From Sphingomonas sp. (GTDB lineage Bacteria; Pseudomonadota; Alphaproteobacteria; Sphingomonadales; Sphingomonadaceae), in assembly GCF_017304635.1 (NCBI RefSeq), contig NZ_JAFKMA010000003.1, positions 191,001 to 255,000 of the forward strand: a stretch of 64,000 nucleotides of DNA, in the 5' to 3' direction. Numbering within the stretch: position 1 is the first letter of the stretch; each line of letters opens with the position of its first letter. Both the position numbers and the translations under genes were made by a program. Under the pieces are notes generated by a model. That model did no database searches and had not been told where the DNA came from. It saw only the letters and a program-made list of their open reading frames with translations. Below are positions 1 through 8,509 of the stretch, one piece after another.

Positions 1-223
1 TCCGCCGATCGCGCTGGCAGGTCGCAGCGGCGGCGCGCGCACCGCGCCACGTTCGGCGGCCCGATACCATCACTTTCGTCCAACTTTTGCCCGGTCGGGA
101 CCGGATTTCGCGGATTTTCGGGCCGCTGCGCCAACTTGCGCGCACGTCGCCGGCAATATCGGAACATGGGCCCACTCCCGGCCGTTGATTCCGCGAACCC
201 GCGCCCCTGCCAGGAGATCCGCC

Positions 224-580
224 ATGCCCAACCCCAACCAGCGCCGCGACAGCCACGGCCGCTTCGTCACCGACCACCATGCCCGCAACCGCGCGATCGG
301 CGCGGCGGCGGTGGTCGGGCTGGGCGCCGCCGCGGTCGGGGCGGCGCTGCGCTACGGCCTGCTCGACCGCTTCTTCCCGGCGGCCGAGGGGCATGAAGCG
401 CCCGACCTCGCGCTCGACCAGCCGCATCCCGAACCGGGCGATCGCGTGCCGCCCGCCTTCCGCCCCGACCCCACCGCGACGCCCACCGCCGCCGAGCGGG
501 AGGCGCTGCGCCCGCCGCCCGGCGTCGCCACCGGCTTCACCGAGGATACCCGGGTCGAGGAACTGACCCCCGCCGAATGA
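224..580 (+). CDS. Small hypothetical protein with one membrane segment
   Basis: I do not recognise this 118-residue protein. The N-terminus is hydrophilic and basic (MPNPNQRRDSHGRF), followed by one Ala/Gly-rich hydrophobic stretch at about residues 24-40, then an acidic and proline-rich tail with many Pro, Glu and Asp residues. This fits a single-pass inner-membrane protein with a soluble tail. I chose the ATG at 224 because a CAGGAG ribosome site lies 8 bases upstream; the in-frame ATG at 185 has no such site and would add a basic, atypical leader. It stands alone, 85 bases before a lipoprotein gene on the same strand. Function is unknown. Confidence 0.6.
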   Translation: MPNPNQRRDSHGRFVTDHHARNRAIGAAAVVGLGAAAVGAALRYGLLDRFFPAAEGHEAPDLALDQPHPEPGDRVPPAFRPDPTATPTAAEREALRPPPGVATGFTEDTRVEELTPAE

Positions 581-665
581 CCGGCCGAGCGACCAGAACG
601 CTCGCGCAACCATTTCCCCCGCTCGCGCATTGACGCCGGGCGGGGCTAGGACAGGAGAGGATTGT

Positions 666-1091
666 ATGCGTACGGTGACTATCGGCCTGTTGGCCGCCGC
701 GACCGCGCTGACCGGACTGACCGGGTGCAGCGATTACGACAGCCCGGGACCGGGCTATGCCAGCGACTGGCACCGCTATCGCAACTACGATTACGACCGG
801 CCCGATCCGCGCTACAACGGCTATTATGCCGACCATTATTATGTCGACGCTCCGCGTTATCGTGAACGCCGGCTGAGCGACAACGACCGCGTCTATGTCG
901 GGCAGGACGGCCGCTATTATTGCCGCCGGTCGGACGGGACCACGGGACTGATCGTCGGCGGGATCGCCGGCGGCGCGCTGGGTGCGGCGGTAACGTCGGG
1001 CCGGTCGGAGCCGCTCGGCATCCTGCTGGGTGCGGCGGCCGGCGCGGCGGTCGGCAACTCGATCGATCGCAACAACGTCCGGTGTCGCTGA
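666..1091 (+). CDS. Glycine-zipper lipoprotein (17 kDa surface-antigen type)
   Basis: A 141-residue envelope protein. Residues 1-18 form a lipoprotein signal ending in the lipobox LTGC, so it should be lipid-anchored at Cys18. The middle is rich in Tyr, Asp and Arg. The C-terminal third holds two Gly/Ala-rich hydrophobic helices (GLIVGGIAGGALGAAV and GILLGAAAGAAVGNSI), the pattern of the glycine-zipper 2TM family that includes Rickettsia 17 kDa antigen and SlyB-like proteins. The start at 666 follows AGGAGAGG; an in-frame upstream ATG at 630 lacks the signal architecture. It probably supports outer-membrane integrity, by family analogy only. Confidence 0.8.
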   Translation: MRTVTIGLLAAATALTGLTGCSDYDSPGPGYASDWHRYRNYDYDRPDPRYNGYYADHYYVDAPRYRERRLSDNDRVYVGQDGRYYCRRSDGTTGLIVGGIAGGALGAAVTSGRSEPLGILLGAAAGAAVGNSIDRNNVRCR

Positions 1092-1148
1092 TCGCCGACA
1101 ACGGTTTTGGCGCCAGCTAGAACCGAGCCCCAAGGCGGTCACGGCCGG

Positions 1149-1192
1149 CGCGGCTAGAGCCGCGTCCGACTACGCGGGTTTCACTCCCGCGT
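1149..1192. terminator. Two tandem hairpins between convergent genes
   Basis: CGCGGC/GCCGCG with a TAGA loop (1149-1164) is followed by ACGCGGG/CCCGCGT with a 7-base loop (1172-1192). They sit between the plus-strand lipoprotein and a minus-strand gene, where a shared terminator is expected. Neither has a U-run, so the termination role is inference. Confidence 0.3.
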
Positions 1193-1267
1193 CGTACCGC
1201 CAATGGTGCAAAGCATGCAGATTGACATTTAGGGTTCTGCCGCTTTTACCGCGCGGCGGGCTACTGC

Positions 1268-1462
1268 TCAATAATTGTGCAAAAACGAACTCTTGCGCCC
1301 GCCGTCGTCCTTCGGCGGAACCTTGTCGCGGTCGAGCGTATCGGACGGGCGTTTGGCGTCGCCCTCCTCCTGATGCTCGGTCGAGATGTTGGCGCCGGGC
1401 ATCGTTTCCGGCGCGTGGTCGGGGGCGTCCGGGTCGACATGATGGGTGGCGGGGCGGTTCAT
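1268..1462 (-). CDS. Small hydrophilic hypothetical protein
   Basis: A 64-residue protein rich in Asp, Pro, Lys and His, with no hydrophobic segment and no Cys, so probably a soluble and largely disordered cytoplasmic protein. The ATG is preceded by GAGGAG seven bases upstream, which supports real translation. It is 50 bases downstream of the old yellow enzyme gene on the same strand and could be co-transcribed. I do not recognise a family. Confidence 0.55.
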   Translation of the reverse strand: MNRPATHHVDPDAPDHAPETMPGANISTEHQEEGDAKRPSDTLDRDKVPPKDDGGRKSSFLHNY

Positions 1463-1512
1463 CTTTGGTCTCCTCGACTGCCATCAACCGCCCGCGCCCC
1501 GCCGCCGTTCCG

Positions 1513-2580
1513 TCAGCCGGCCAGCGCTGGATAGTCGGTATAGCCCTCCGGTCCCGGCGTGTACCACGTGCGCACGTTGTCGGCGTTGAGCGGCGCGCCG
1601 GTGCGGAAGCGCTCGACCAGATCGGGATTGGCGATGAACTTGCGCCCGAACGATATGCCGTCGGCCAGGCCGCTGGCGACGTCCGCCTCGGCCGCGTCCA
1701 GCGTATAGTCCTGGTTGAGGATCAGCGAACGGGTGAAGACCTCGCGGATTTCGGGGCTGAGCTTGGGCACCGTGGTCGCGCCGAACGTGCCCGTCGGCGA
1801 CAATTCGCGCAGTTCGAGGAAGGCGATGCCGAGATCGTCGAGCGCTTTCGCGGCGGGGACGAACACCGCGGCGGGGTTGCTGTCGTCCGCGCCCTGCGTT
1901 TCGCCGTTGGGCGACAGCCGGATCGCGGTGCGGCCGGCGCCGACCTCGGCGATTACCGCGGCGACCGCCTCGCGCATGAAGCGGATGCGGTTTTCCGGGC
2001 TGCCGCCATAGTCGTCGTCGCGCAGGTTGGTGTTGTCGCGCAGGAACTGGTCGATCAAATAGCCGTTCGCGCCGTGCAATTGGACGCCGTCAAACCCGGC
2101 CGCGATCGCGCCTCGCGCGGCGGCGGCATATTCGTCCTGGGCTCGGCGAATGTCGTCGAGCGTCGCGGCGCGTGCCTCGGCATAGGGGTTCTGGTCGGGC
2201 TTGTGGTACGGCGCGCGCGTCGCCGAGGATGATAGCGGGGTCAGCCCGGTAACATCGGGCCGCGCGAGGCGCCCCATGTGCCAGATCTGCGCGACGATCC
2301 GCCCGCCAGCCTCTTGCACAGCGGCAGTCACCGGCTTCCATGCCTCGACCTGTTCGGACGTCCACAGCCCCGGCGCGGCGGGCCAGCCGAGCCCGAGCCG
2401 GCTCACGCCCGTCCCCTCGGTGATGATGACTCCGGCGCCGGCGCGCTGACGGTAATAGTCGATCATGATGTCGGTCGGGACATGTTCCGCCGTCGAGCGC
2501 CCTCGCGTCAGCGGCGCCATCAGGATGCGGTTCTTGGCGGCGATGTCGCCGAGCTGGATCGGATCGAACAGAGTGGGCAT
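1513..2580 (-). CDS. Old yellow enzyme family NADH:flavin oxidoreductase
   Basis: A 355-residue FMN-dependent ene-reductase of the old yellow enzyme (NemA/xenobiotic reductase) family, which reduces activated C=C bonds, nitrate esters or N-ethylmaleimide with NAD(P)H. The sequence spans a full TIM barrel: MAPLTRGRS at about 21-29, the substrate anion-binding pair and catalytic Tyr in HGANGYL (His169, Asn172, Tyr174), the family signature DDDYGGSPENR just after, and the flavin-phosphate loop near FGRKFI. I chose ATG 2580 because AAGGA sits six bases upstream; an in-frame ATG two codons earlier would overlap that site. It is divergent from the EamA transporter with only 49 bases between them, so the promoters are shared or abutting. 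Substrate cannot be told from sequence. Confidence 0.92.
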   Translation of the reverse strand: MPTLFDPIQLGDIAAKNRILMAPLTRGRSTAEHVPTDIMIDYYRQRAGAGVIITEGTGVSRLGLGWPAAPGLWTSEQVEAWKPVTAAVQEAGGRIVAQIWHMGRLARPDVTGLTPLSSSATRAPYHKPDQNPYAEARAATLDDIRRAQDEYAAAARGAIAAGFDGVQLHGANGYLIDQFLRDNTNLRDDDYGGSPENRIRFMREAVAAVIAEVGAGRTAIRLSPNGETQGADDSNPAAVFVPAAKALDDLGIAFLELRELSPTGTFGATTVPKLSPEIREVFTRSLILNQDYTLDAAEADVASGLADGISFGRKFIANPDLVERFRTGAPLNADNVRTWYTPGPEGYTDYPALAG

Positions 2581-2629
2581 CGGCATCCTTCGCTGGTGCT
2601 TTGTCAGAGACGCAGAGGTAGGGGGCGTC

Positions 2630-3562
2630 ATGCCCAAGGCAAGGAGCTTTGCTGGATCATCGCGCCGCACGGCGTCGCCGTCGCTGACGCTGGTCGCGTT
2701 GGTGGTGGGCAATGTCGCGCTGGCCTTCGGTCCGCTGTTCGTCCGGATGGCCGATGTCGGCCCGGTCGCGGCGGCGTTCTGGCGACTGGCGCTGGCGGCG
2801 CCGGTGCTGGTGGTGGCAGCGGTGGCGAGCGGCTGGCGGCCGGGGCACAGCCGGCGCGGCGTGTTGTGGGCGGTCGCGATCGGCGGCCTGTGCTTCGCGG
2901 TCGATCTGGCGAGCTGGCACGTCGGCATCCGCAAGACCAGCATGACCAACGCCACCTTGTTCGGCAATTCGGCGAGCCTGATCTTTCCGCTCTACGGCTT
3001 CGTCGTGGCGCGTGCATGGCCATCACGGACGCAGGGCCTGGCGCTGGTGCTGGCCCTGGTCGGCGCGATGTTGTTGATGGGCCGGTCGCTGCACATCGCG
3101 CCCGAGCATTTCGCCGGCGACCTGCTGTGCGTGCTCGCCGGCATCTTCTACACCCTGTATTTCGCGGTGATGGCGCGGGCGCGCGATACGATGCCGCCGG
3201 TGCCCGCACTCGCCGCTTCGACGCTCGCCAGCCTGGGCCCGCTGCTGCTGATCGCGCTGGCGATGGGCGAACAGGTGGTGCCGCAGCAATGGGGTCCGCT
3301 GATCGCGCTGGCGCTCGTCAGTCAGGTGGTCGGCCAGAGCCTGATGATCTTCGCGCTTGGCCAGGCGTCGCCGCTGATCGTCGGCATCATGCTGCTGATC
3401 CAGCCGATCGTCGGCTCTATCATCGGCGCGATCGGGTATGGCGAGCGGCTCGATACGATCGATTGGCTGGGGGCCGGGCTGGTCGGACTGGCACTCGTGC
3501 TGGTGCGGCGAACGCGCAGCGATACGGCAGAGCTTGCTCCCGAGGGCGTCGAGAAGGCATAA
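2630..3562 (+). CDS. EamA/DMT-family transporter
   Basis: A 310-residue inner-membrane protein of the drug/metabolite transporter superfamily. About ten hydrophobic helices are arranged as two EamA repeats, the first starting at LVALVVGNVALAFGPLFVR and the second around DLLCVLAGIFYTLYFAV. The helix-1 proline and the conserved FWRLALAAP end of helix 2 are typical. Members export amino acids, drugs or other metabolites; the substrate is not predictable here. It starts at the ATG at 2630 and is followed after 8 bases by the COQ9-family gene, so the two probably share a transcript. A longer in-frame ORF upstream runs antisense into the old yellow enzyme gene and is not used. Confidence 0.88.
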   Translation: MPKARSFAGSSRRTASPSLTLVALVVGNVALAFGPLFVRMADVGPVAAAFWRLALAAPVLVVAAVASGWRPGHSRRGVLWAVAIGGLCFAVDLASWHVGIRKTSMTNATLFGNSASLIFPLYGFVVARAWPSRTQGLALVLALVGAMLLMGRSLHIAPEHFAGDLLCVLAGIFYTLYFAVMARARDTMPPVPALAASTLASLGPLLLIALAMGEQVVPQQWGPLIALALVSQVVGQSLMIFALGQASPLIVGIMLLIQPIVGSIIGAIGYGERLDTIDWLGAGLVGLALVLVRRTRSDTAELAPEGVEKA

Positions 3563-3570
3563 CGCCCGCC

Positions 3571-4227
3571 ATGACGTTGCCTGCCGATCCGACGATCCCC
3601 GAAATCCGCACGGCGCTGGCGCCGCTGGTCGCGGCCAATGCCGGGTTCGATGGCTGGACCGCCGCTGCGCGCGACCTGGCCGCCGACGGGATCGGGATCG
3701 ATCGTGATGTCGCGTTGCTGGCGCTGCCCGATGCGGTCACGATGATCGATGCATGGTTCGCGCATATCGACGCGGCGATGCTCGACCAGCTGCCGCCCGA
3801 CCGGCTGGCGGCGATGAAGGTGCGCGAGCGGATCACCGCTTTGGTCGAAGCGCGGCTCGACCTGCTGTCGCCGCAGCGCGAGGGACTGCGGCGCGCGCTC
3901 GCGATCCTGGCGATGCCGCAGAACGTCGCGCGCGGCGCGAAGCTCGGCTGGCGGGCGGCGGACGCGATGTGGCGCGCGGCGGGCGATACCGCGACCGACT
4001 ACAACCATTACACGAAGCGGGCGATGCTCGGTGCGGTCTATGCCGCAACGATCACCGTGTTCCTCGACGACGAGAGCGCGCAGCAAGCCGATACCCGCGC
4101 GTTCCTGGCGCGGCGGATCGACGGCATCATGCGCTTCGAAAAGGCGAAGGCGGGATTCCTCGCTCGCGGCATGCATCGCCCCAGCCTGTCGCGGTTCATC
4201 GGCCGATTGCGCTATCCGGCGGTATAA
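3571..4227 (+). CDS. COQ9 family protein (ubiquinone biosynthesis)
   Basis: A 218-residue protein matching bacterial COQ9. The C-terminal half carries the family core: the stretch ARGAKLGWRAADAMWRAAGD, then TDYNHYTKRAMLGAVYA, then the C-terminal pattern around FEKAKAGF. The N-terminal half has a TetR-like helical character. In mitochondria and alphaproteobacteria COQ9 binds lipid and assists COQ7-type hydroxylation of ubiquinone precursors; it has no catalytic residues of its own. The ATG at 3571 is the first start beyond the EamA stop. COQ7 itself is not in this window. Confidence 0.88.
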   Translation: MTLPADPTIPEIRTALAPLVAANAGFDGWTAAARDLAADGIGIDRDVALLALPDAVTMIDAWFAHIDAAMLDQLPPDRLAAMKVRERITALVEARLDLLSPQREGLRRALAILAMPQNVARGAKLGWRAADAMWRAAGDTATDYNHYTKRAMLGAVYAATITVFLDDESAQQADTRAFLARRIDGIMRFEKAKAGFLARGMHRPSLSRFIGRLRYPAV

Positions 4228-4246
4228 GGCGCGACAATTGCGTTAT

Positions 4247-4255
4247 TGATAATCA
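4247..4255. promoter_or_regulatory. Candidate Fur box upstream of feoAB
   Basis: TGATAATCA, an odd-centred palindrome identical to the core of the classic Fur consensus, lies 25 bases before feoA inside an AT-rich patch that stands out from its surroundings. It is flanked by TGCG and CGCA. Iron repression of feoAB is expected; the protein bound (Fur or another iron regulator) is inference. Confidence 0.5.
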
Positions 4256-4280
4256 GTCGCAGCTGCCTTAGCTGGGAGGA

Positions 4281-4553
4281 ATGGCGCCGACTCCGCTCAG
4301 CCTGGAACAGCTTCCCCGCCGCCAGCGTGCGACGGTGGCCGGTGTTGCGTGGGATCGGCTGGCCCCGCCCGAGGCACGCCGCCTGCGCGAGCTCGGTTTC
4401 GACGAAGGCGTGGATATCGAAGTGCTGCACCGCGCACGGCTGGGCGGCGGGCCGATCGCGTGCCGCATCGGGCGGATGACGGTGGCGTTGCGCCGCCGCG
4501 TCGCCGCCGCGATCCTGGTCGCCCCCGAGGCATTCGCCGAAGCCGCCGAATAG
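4281..4553 (+). CDS. feoA: Ferrous iron transport protein A (FeoA)
   Basis: A 90-residue cytosolic SH3-like protein that supports FeoB-mediated Fe(II) uptake. It shows the FeoA pattern: a short N-terminal strand, the ARRLRELGFDEG element (about residues 36-47) and the closing CRIGRMTVALRR strand pair, at the usual family length. Its ATG is directly abutted by GGGAGGA, an unusually short spacing for a ribosome site, yet no other start gives a FeoA fold. It is the first gene of a feoA-feoB operon preceded by a Fur-like palindrome. Confidence 0.9.
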   Translation: MAPTPLSLEQLPRRQRATVAGVAWDRLAPPEARRLRELGFDEGVDIEVLHRARLGGGPIACRIGRMTVALRRRVAAAILVAPEAFAEAAE

Positions 4554-4561
4554 GGATCGAC

Positions 4562-6424
4562 GTGCATCCCGCCCCGCTGGTCGCGTTGGTCGGCAACCCC
4601 AATGCCGGCAAATCGGCGCTGTTCAACGCGCTGACCGGCGCGCGGCAGAAGGTCGGCAATTACCCCGGCGTTACCGTCGAGCGGCACGCCGGACGGATGG
4701 TGCTGAGTGACGGGCGCCCGGTCGAACTGCTCGACCTGCCCGGCACCTACAGCCTCGAACCCTCGAGCCCCGACGAGCGCGTGACGCGCGATGTCGTGAT
4801 GGGGAAGCAGAGCGGCGAACGGTTACCCGATGCGATCGTCGTCGTGGTCGATGCGTCTAATCTGGACAACCACCTGCGCTTCGCCTTGCAGCTGATCGCG
4901 CTGGGACTGCCGCTGGTGGTCGCGCTCAACATGGTCGATCTCGCCGAGCGGGACGGGCTGACGCTCGATCCGGCGGTGCTGGAGCGCGAGCTCGGCGTGC
5001 CGGTGATTCCTACGGTCGCGGTCCGGCGGCGCGGGATCGAGGAACTGAAGGCGGGGCTCGACCGCATCGTCACGCCGGGTGCCACGGCCCTGCGCCGAGG
5101 CGACGCGATGCTCCATGCCGACATGGTCACGCTGCAACGCCGCGCGCGCCAGATCGCGGTGGGGGCGACCGTGTCGGAGACGCCGGTGCGGCGCTGGACG
5201 CACGCGCTCGACGCGATCGCGCTGCATCCGATCGCCGGCGTTGCCTTGCTTTTCGCGATCCTGTTCGTGATGTTCCAGGCGGTGTTCTTCGCCGGGGCCG
5301 CGCCCGCCGACTGGATCGCCGAGCGCTTCGCCGACATCAGCACCGCGCTCAACACGGTGATGCCCGATGGCATCCTGCGCTCGCTGATCGACGACGGCAT
5401 CATCGCCGGCGTCGGCGCGGTGGTGAAGTTCCTGCCGCAGATCCTGATCCTGTTCTTCTTCATCCTGCTGCTCGAAGCGTCGGGCTACATGGTCCGCGCG
5501 GCGTTCCTGATGGACCGGATCATGGCGAGCGTCGGGCTGTCGGGGCGGGCGTTCATTCCCCTGCTGTCGAGTTTCGCCTGCGCGGTTCCGGGCATCATGG
5601 CGACCCGGACGATCGAGGACGAGAAGGACCGGCTGACCACGATCCTGATCGCGCCGCTGATGACGTGTTCGGCGCGGCTGCCGGTCTACACGCTCATCAT
5701 CGGCGCGCTGATCCCAGACACGCGGATTGGCGGATGGATCGGGTTGCAGGGGCTGGTGATGTTCGGCCTGTACGTGATGGGCGTAATCGGCGCGTTCGTC
5801 GTGGCGCTGGTGCTCCGCCGGACGGTGACCAAGGGCGCGTCGTCGGGCTTCATGATGGAAATGCCGAAATATCAGATGCCGAACTGGCGCGACGTCGCGA
5901 TCGGGCTATGGACGCGGTGTGAGATCTTCCTGAAGCGCGCCGGCACGATCATCGCGATGACAACGATCGTGCTATGGGCGCTGCTGAGCTTTCCCAAGCC
6001 GCCGGCGGGATCGCCGGTGTCGCCGGTCAATTACTCAGTCGCCGGGCGCATCGCCAACGGGATCGAGCCGGTGTTCCGCCCGATCGGGTTCAACCGCGAC
6101 ATCGTGCTCGCGCTGATCCCGGCAATGGCCGCGCGCGAGGTCGCGGTGTCGGCGATCGCGACCACCTACGCGGTCGACGATCCCGAGCAGGCGGCGGGCG
6201 ACGCGGCGATGCGGACGAAGCTGAAGGCGAACTGGAGCCTGGCGACCGCGCTCGCGTTCCTGATGTGGTTCGTGTTCGCGCCGCAATGCATCTCGACGAT
6301 CGCGATCACCCGGCGCGAGACCAACGGGTGGAAATGGCCTGCGTTCATGGTGACCTACCTGTTCGCGCTGGCATACGTCGCGGCGGGCGCTACATACTGG
6401 ATCGCTAGAGGATTCGGTTTGTAG
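4562..6424 (+). CDS. feoB: Ferrous iron transporter FeoB
   Basis: A 620-residue inner-membrane Fe(II) transporter with an N-terminal G domain. Visible are G1 GNPNAGKS (residues 11-18), G3 DLPGTYSL, G4 NMVDLAE, then a helical GDI-like segment and a membrane domain of about eight helices. The conserved gate region [20 protein letters not shown] and the [12 protein letters not shown] motif mark the transport core. Translation appears to start at GTG 4562, eight bases after the feoA stop, giving [12 protein letters not shown] directly before the G domain. The downstream ssb starts nine bases after the stop. FeoC is not present. Length is short compared with E. coli FeoB (773), mainly at the C-terminus, which is usual in alphaproteobacteria. 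Confidence 0.95.
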   Translation: MHPAPLVALVGNPNAGKSALFNALTGARQKVGNYPGVTVERHAGRMVLSDGRPVELLDLPGTYSLEPSSPDERVTRDVVMGKQSGERLPDAIVVVVDASNLDNHLRFALQLIALGLPLVVALNMVDLAERDGLTLDPAVLERELGVPVIPTVAVRRRGIEELKAGLDRIVTPGATALRRGDAMLHADMVTLQRRARQIAVGATVSETPVRRWTHALDAIALHPIAGVALLFAILFVMFQAVFFAGAAPADWIAERFADISTALNTVMPDGILRSLIDDGIIAGVGAVVKFLPQILILFFFILLLEASGYMVRAAFLMDRIMASVGLSGRAFIPLLSSFACAVPGIMATRTIEDEKDRLTTILIAPLMTCSARLPVYTLIIGALIPDTRIGGWIGLQGLVMFGLYVMGVIGAFVVALVLRRTVTKGASSGFMMEMPKYQMPNWRDVAIGLWTRCEIFLKRAGTIIAMTTIVLWALLSFPKPPAGSPVSPVNYSVAGRIANGIEPVFRPIGFNRDIVLALIPAMAAREVAVSAIATTYAVDDPEQAAGDAAMRTKLKANWSLATALAFLMWFVFAPQCISTIAITRRETNGWKWPAFMVTYLFALAYVAAGATYWIARGFGL

Positions 6425-6432
6425 AGGAAGTT

Positions 6433-6969
6433 ATGGCGGGCAGCGTCAACAAGGTCATCCTGGTCGGCAATCTGGGGCGCGATCCCGAAAGCCGGTCGTT
6501 CCAGAACGGCGGCAAGGTGGTAAACCTGCGCATCGCCACGTCGGACAGCTGGAAGGACCGCAACACCGGCGAGCGCAAGGAAAAGACCGAATGGCATTCG
6601 GTCGCGATCTTCAACGAAGGTCTCGCCAACGTCGCCGAACGCTATCTGCGCAAGGGTAGCAAGGTCTATATCGAGGGCGCGCTGCAGACTCGAAAATGGA
6701 CCGACCAGCAGGGCCAGGACAAATATTCGACCGAGATCGTATTGCAGGGCTTCAATAGTGTGCTGACGATGCTCGACGGCGCGCCGGGTCAGGGTGGCGG
6801 TGGCGGCGGCAACGTCTCCAGCGGGCGTGACGACTGGGGCGCCGGCGGTGACGATTTCGGCGGTGGCCGTGGTAGTTCGAGCGGCGGCGGGTTCGGGGGC
6901 GGCAGCGGTGGCGGTGGCGGTGGCCGCGGCGGGTTCGCCGACGATCTCGACGACGACGTGCCGTTCTGA
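6433..6969 (+). CDS. ssb: Single-stranded DNA-binding protein
   Basis: A 178-residue SSB that coats single-stranded DNA in replication, recombination and repair. The OB fold covers residues 1-115, opening with [17 protein letters not shown] and containing [10 protein letters not shown] and [14 protein letters not shown] Gly-rich linker follows, and the protein ends in DDDVPF, the acidic tip that binds partner proteins. GAGGAAG precedes the ATG. It sits 8 bases behind feoB, which may only reflect gene packing, although read-through from the iron-controlled promoter is possible. Confidence 0.96.
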   Translation: MAGSVNKVILVGNLGRDPESRSFQNGGKVVNLRIATSDSWKDRNTGERKEKTEWHSVAIFNEGLANVAERYLRKGSKVYIEGALQTRKWTDQQGQDKYSTEIVLQGFNSVLTMLDGAPGQGGGGGGNVSSGRDDWGAGGDDFGGGRGSSSGGGFGGGSGGGGGGRGGFADDLDDDVPF

Positions 6970-6978
6970 GCGGCAGCG

Positions 6979-7497
6979 GTGACGCCGCTCCACGCGCCGG
7001 CCGTGTCCGGCTGGGTGATCGACGAAGCGAGCCGCGATGCGGCGCTCGCCGAATTCGACCTCGATGCCTTGCAGGCGAGCGGTCGCCTCGACCGGATCGC
7101 CGCGTTCGCCGCGCGGCTGTGCGGCGCGCCGATCGCGCTCGTCAGCCTGGTCGAGCGCGATCGCCAGTTCTTCCTGGCGCGCACCGGGCTGGCCGTCAGC
7201 GAGACGCCCCGCGCCACATCCTTCTGCCAATATGCGATGCAGATGAGCGACGTAATGGTCGTGCCTGACGCGACGCTCGACCCGCGCTTCGCGACCAACC
7301 CGCTGGTGACGGGCGATCCCTATATCCGCTTCTACGCCGGCGCGCCGCTGGTTGCCGATGACGGTGTGCCGCTGGGATCGCTGTGCGTGATCGATCGCAT
7401 CCCGCGCAAGGGCTTGAGCGATCTGCAATATCAGGGGCTACAAGTACTCGCCGAAGCGGTCGTCGCCGCATTCCGCGCCCACCGCACGCTGATCTAG
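6979..7497 (+). CDS. GAF-domain protein
   Basis: A 172-residue protein made almost entirely of one GAF domain (about residues 25-165). Features are the RLDRIAAFAARLCGAPIALVSLV opening, the conserved ETPRATSFCQYAM element with a Cys and the YAGAPLVADDGVPLGSLCVID core. Such stand-alone GAF proteins bind small ligands or act as sensory partners; some resemble free-methionine sulfoxide reductase, but the Cys set needed for that activity is not clearly present. It begins at GTG 6979, nine bases after ssb, without a clear SD. Its stop overlaps the metW stop from the other strand in the shared bases CTAG. Confidence 0.8.
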   Translation: MTPLHAPAVSGWVIDEASRDAALAEFDLDALQASGRLDRIAAFAARLCGAPIALVSLVERDRQFFLARTGLAVSETPRATSFCQYAMQMSDVMVVPDATLDPRFATNPLVTGDPYIRFYAGAPLVADDGVPLGSLCVIDRIPRKGLSDLQYQGLQVLAEAVVAAFRAHRTLI

Positions 7498-8081
7498 CGC
7501 CGCAGCAGGAACACCGCATGCTGGGCGAGCAAATTCGCCATCAGCGCCCCGCGCCGGCGATCGCCCGACAGGAACCACGCGCCCTCGACCGTAATGCCGC
7601 GCTCGGTGAGCAGGCTGCGGAAATCGTCGATCGTGACGTGGTGGATGTTGGGTGTCGCGTACCATGTCTGCGGCAATTGCCGCGTCACCGGCATCCGCCC
7701 GCCCCACAATAACGACGCGCGGACTCGCCACTGCGCGAAGTTGGGAAACGACACGAATGCGCGCCGCCCGATCCGCAGCAGATGGTCGAGCACCACGTCC
7801 GGCGCCCGCGTCGTCTGCAACGTCTGGCTGAGGATCGCATAGTCGAACGCATCGTCGGGATAGCTGGCCAAGTCGGTGTCGGCGTCGCCTTGCACCACGC
7901 TCATCCCCCGCGCTACCGCCGCCGCCACGCCGTCGGGGTCGAGTTCCAGCCCACGCGCATCGACGCCCCGCTCGTCACGCAAGGCGGCCATCAGCGCGCC
8001 ATCGCCGCAGCCGATGTCGAGCACGCGGCTGCCCGGCGCGACGTGATCGGCGATCACCGCGAGGTCGGGGCGAAGGCTCAT
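7494..8081 (-). CDS. metW: Methionine biosynthesis protein MetW
   Basis: A 195-residue SAM-dependent methyltransferase-fold protein. Motif I is VLDIGCGDGALM (about residues 20-31), motif II ARGLELDP, and the MetW-typical ILSQTLQTTRAPDVVL and VSFPNFAQWRVR follow. MetW accompanies MetX in many proteobacteria and is needed for or enhances methionine synthesis; its exact reaction is unsettled. Its ATG overlaps the upstream acetyltransferase stop by four bases (ATGA), giving a metX-GNAT-metW operon. Confidence 0.93.
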   Translation of the reverse strand: MSLRPDLAVIADHVAPGSRVLDIGCGDGALMAALRDERGVDARGLELDPDGVAAAVARGMSVVQGDADTDLASYPDDAFDYAILSQTLQTTRAPDVVLDHLLRIGRRAFVSFPNFAQWRVRASLLWGGRMPVTRQLPQTWYATPNIHHVTIDDFRSLLTERGITVEGAWFLSGDRRRGALMANLLAQHAVFLLRR

Positions 8082-8509
8082 GGCGCGACCTTGAGCATCT
8101 GCGCGAAATCCGATGCGAGCCGTTCCATGTACCGCTCGGGCCGCAGCAATGTGTGGAAACCCAGGCTTTCGTACACGCCATGCGCATCGGCCGTGACCAG
8201 CGCCATCCGCCGCAACCCCTGGAAATCCGGATGGTCGAGGAACCAGCCAACCAGCCGATGCCCGATCCCCTGCCCGCGCACACTTTCCTCGACCCAGACG
8301 TCGGCGAGCCAGGCGAAGGTCGCGTGGTCGGTAATCATCCGCGCAAACGCGACCTGCCCGCTCGCATCGTAGGCGCCGAGGCAATGCGACCCCGCAATCG
8401 CCTTCTCGACCGTCGCGCGATCGATGCCCGGCGACCAGTAGCTCGACGCGAGCCACGCATGGACGCGCACCACATCGAGCCGCGCCCGGTCGTCGTCCAG
8501 TTCGATCAT
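8078..8509 (-). CDS. GNAT-family N-acetyltransferase
   Basis: A 143-residue acetyltransferase. The acetyl-CoA loop [15 protein letters not shown] (about residues 76-90) matches the Q/RxxGxG/A motif A, and VYESLGFH near the end is motif B. The N-terminus ([13 protein letters not shown]) matches the YjdJ/RimI-like group seen in many alphaproteobacteria. It is wedged between metX and metW with four-base overlaps at both ends, so it is translated with them, but its acceptor substrate is not evident. Confidence 0.87.
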   Translation of the reverse strand: MIELDDDRARLDVVRVHAWLASSYWSPGIDRATVEKAIAGSHCLGAYDASGQVAFARMITDHATFAWLADVWVEESVRGQGIGHRLVGWFLDHPDFQGLRRMALVTADAHGVYESLGFHTLLRPERYMERLASDFAQMLKVAP

